The notes under the pieces were generated by a model. It did not search any database. It saw nothing but the letters and a program-made list of their open reading frames with translations, and had not been told where the DNA came from. DNA of 64,000 nt from Devosia sp. XK-2. Its GTDB lineage: Bacteria; Pseudomonadota; Alphaproteobacteria; Rhizobiales; Devosiaceae. Below are positions 62,223 to 64,000 of the stretch, piece by piece. Location of the stretch: positions 1,260,501 through 1,324,500 of the forward strand of contig NZ_CP146608.1 of NCBI RefSeq assembly GCF_037113415.1, read 5' to 3'. The translations under genes and the position numbers were made by a program. How positions within the stretch are numbered: the stretch's first letter is position 1; every line of letters starts with the position of its first letter.

Positions 62223-62357
62223 CATCTGCAACAAGGGGAGCCCCATGCACTCTTTAAGACACATCACACATGATTGCCGGCCTTGGAATCGCGATTTGCC
62301 CCGTGATAAAGCCCTGTCCACGCCGACCCATTCGACCGTCAACGAGGTAACCGCCCG

Positions 62358-63659
62358 ATGAGCGCCGCCCAATCTTCCTCGATCTTTCCGAAGTTCTTCT
62401 CGAACACCCTGGCCGAGACCGATGCCGAGATCGCCGAAGCCATCGGCCTCGAACTCGGTCGTCAGCAGCACGAGATCGAGCTGATCGCCTCCGAAAACAT
62501 CGTCTCGCGTGCCGTACTCGAGGCGCAGGGCTCGATCATGACCAACAAATATGCGGAAGGATATCCGGGCAAGCGCTATTACGGCGGCTGCCAATATGTC
62601 GATATCGCCGAGAATCTCGCTATCGAACGGGCCAAGCAGCTCTTTGGCGCCAACTTCGCCAATGTGCAGCCCAATTCCGGTTCGCAGATGAACCAGGCGG
62701 TTTTTCTCGCCCTGCTGCAGCCCGGCGATACCTTTATGGGGCTCGACCTGAATTCGGGTGGTCACCTCACCCACGGTTCGCCGGTCAACATGTCGGGCAA
62801 GTGGTTCAATGTGGTCTCCTATGGTGTCCGCCAGGACGATCACCTGCTCGATATGGACGACGTTGAGCGTAAGGCGCATGAACACAAGCCCAAGCTGATC
62901 CTCGCCGGCGGCACCGCCTATTCCCGCATCTGGGACTGGAAGCGCTTCCGCGAGATCGCCGATAGCGTTGGCGCCTATCTCATGGTCGATATGGCCCACA
63001 TTGCCGGGCTGGTTGCCGGCGGCGTGCATCCTTCGCCGGTCCCGCACGCTCATGTCGTTACCACAACGACCCATAAATCCCTGCGCGGTCCCCGCGGCGG
63101 CCTCATTCTCAGCAATGACGAGGACATCGCCAAAAAGGTGAATTCGGCCGTTTTCCCGGGGCTGCAGGGTGGTCCGCTCATGCACGTCATTGCCGCCAAG
63201 GCAGTGGCCCTGAAGGAGGCATTGCAGCCCGAATTCAAGGCTTATGCACGGCAGGTTGTCGACAATGCCCGGGCGCTGGCCGAAACCCTCAAGGCCCAGG
63301 GCCTTGATGTGGTATCCGGTGGCACCGACAACCATTTGATGCTGGTCGACCTGCGGCCCAAAAACGCCACGGGCAAACGCGCCGAGGCGGCTCTGGGTCG
63401 CGCCTATATCACCACCAACAAGAACGGCATTCCCTTCGATCCGGAAAAGCCGTTTGTCACGTCCGGCATTCGTTTGGGCACTCCTGCCGGCACCACGCGT
63501 GGTTTCGGCGTGGCGGAATTCCAGGAGATCGGCGCGCTGATCGTGGAAGTTCTCGATGGGCTGCGGCAGGCCAATGAGGACGATGGCAACGCGGCGGTGG
63601 AAGCCGCTGTGCGCGACAAGGTGAAAGCACTCACCGATCGTTTCCCCATTTACAGCTAA
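62358..63659 (+). CDS. glyA: serine hydroxymethyltransferase
   Basis: A 433-residue PLP enzyme. The N terminus [24 protein letters not shown] and the PLP lysine in [15 protein letters not shown] (about residue 240) are conserved, with the [15 protein letters not shown] segment. It makes glycine and 5,10-methylene-THF from serine. It is preceded by a ZTP riboswitch and followed 21 bases later by nrdR. The ATG follows an AGGTAACC stretch rather than a strong ribosome site, consistent with regulated initiation. Confidence 0.97.
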   Translation: MSAAQSSSIFPKFFSNTLAETDAEIAEAIGLELGRQQHEIELIASENIVSRAVLEAQGSIMTNKYAEGYPGKRYYGGCQYVDIAENLAIERAKQLFGANFANVQPNSGSQMNQAVFLALLQPGDTFMGLDLNSGGHLTHGSPVNMSGKWFNVVSYGVRQDDHLLDMDDVERKAHEHKPKLILAGGTAYSRIWDWKRFREIADSVGAYLMVDMAHIAGLVAGGVHPSPVPHAHVVTTTTHKSLRGPRGGLILSNDEDIAKKVNSAVFPGLQGGPLMHVIAAKAVALKEALQPEFKAYARQVVDNARALAETLKAQGLDVVSGGTDNHLMLVDLRPKNATGKRAEAALGRAYITTNKNGIPFDPEKPFVTSGIRLGTPAGTTRGFGVAEFQEIGALIVEVLDGLRQANEDDGNAAVEAAVRDKVKALTDRFPIYS

Positions 63660-63680
63660 AAGCGAAGGTCAACGTTCACA

Positions 63681-64000
63681 ATGCGCTGCCCCTATTGTGG
63701 CAATGACGATACCCAGGTGAAGGATAGCCGCCCGACCGAGGATTCGGGCGCTATTCGGCGCCGTCGCGTCTGCAACGGCTGTGGCGGTCGCTTCACCACC
63801 TTCGAACGGGTCCAGCTTCGCGATCTCACCGTCGTGAAAAAGACGGGCCGCAAAGTGCCGTTCGACCGCGAAAAGCTCGCCCGCTCGGTCAATACCGCCC
63901 TGCGCAAGCGCTCGGTCGAACCCGAAAAGGTCGAGCGCATGATCTCGGGCATCGTCCGCCAGCTCGAAAGCCTGGGCGATGTTGAGGTCACCTCCGACCA
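63681..64000 (+). CDS. nrdR: transcriptional repressor NrdR, partial
   Basis: The first 106 codons of NrdR, cut by the right edge. The zinc ribbon CPYCGNDD...CNGCGG (residues 3-34) and the start of the ATP-cone domain ([24 protein letters not shown]) are visible. NrdR represses ribonucleotide reductase genes when dATP is bound. The glyA-nrdR order is standard. Confidence 0.95.
   Translation, partial: MRCPYCGNDDTQVKDSRPTEDSGAIRRRRVCNGCGGRFTTFERVQLRDLTVVKKTGRKVPFDREKLARSVNTALRKRSVEPEKVERMISGIVRQLESLGDVEVTSD

Overview
The window is GC-rich, gene-dense chromosomal DNA from an alphaproteobacterium, most probably of the order Hyphomicrobiales (Rhizobiales) and perhaps Devosiaceae. The evidence is gene order and regulators: fabF-mltG-yicC-gmk, lptF-lptG-surA-pdxA-rsmA, lepB-rnc-era-recO-parC, rsh-pyrE-acpS and glyA-nrdR; an LdtR/L,D-transpeptidase pair; NagQ-like, CtrA-like and RirA-like sites; and short palindromic repeats of a rhizobial kind. 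I see no phage, insertion sequence, plasmid or CRISPR array. Nearly everything is ordinary core genome, so the interest lies in regulation, repeats and a few odd proteins. The genus is an inference.

Layout. 1-7.8 kb: end of fabG, acpP and fabF (fatty acids), mltG, yicC, gmk, then on the minus strand rsmA, pdxA and a SurA-like chaperone. 7.8-16.6 kb: lptG and lptF (LPS export; lptD is absent from its usual place), holC, a YitT protein, two tandem DUF4344 metallopeptidases, a cupin, an ABC-F ATPase, ndk and a tautomerase. 16.7-28.7 kb: a DbpA-like RNA helicase, two MFS exporters (one with a divergent MarR regulator and a clear operator), a molybdopterin oxidoreductase, a TauE/SafE protein, several small proteins, tRNA-Ser(GCU) and a GFA-family protein. 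28.9-33.0 kb: an amino-sugar/peptidoglycan-recycling locus, murQ diverging from a GntR regulator, nagB-II and nagA. 34-39.3 kb: a major porin, then a 958-residue OmpA-type protein made of six repeated modules, in an operon with a 40-residue membrane protein and a membrane-anchored helix-hairpin-helix protein.

39.3-53.5 kb: an alpha/beta-hydrolase-fold protein without its catalytic residues, dapA, smpB, a NYN protein, rpoZ, rsh, pyrE, acpS, lepB-rnc-era-DUF1232-recO, parC and a Dabb protein. Two families of intergenic hairpin repeats occur here. 53.5-64 kb: bpt, an RDD protein, an iron-type substrate-binding protein, a methyltransferase, hemB, small membrane proteins and an XRE regulator, ldtR and ldtP, a DUF6898 protein, a ZTP riboswitch ahead of glyA, and the start of nrdR.

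How the parts fit. Cell-envelope functions recur: precursor supply (dapA), glycan release (MltG), 3-3 crosslinking (LdtP under LdtR), recovery of MurNAc-6-P (MurQ, NagA, NagB-II under a NagQ-like regulator), LPS export and surface proteins. One-carbon supply appears in glyA with its riboswitch. All calls are made from reading the sequence; no database search was possible.
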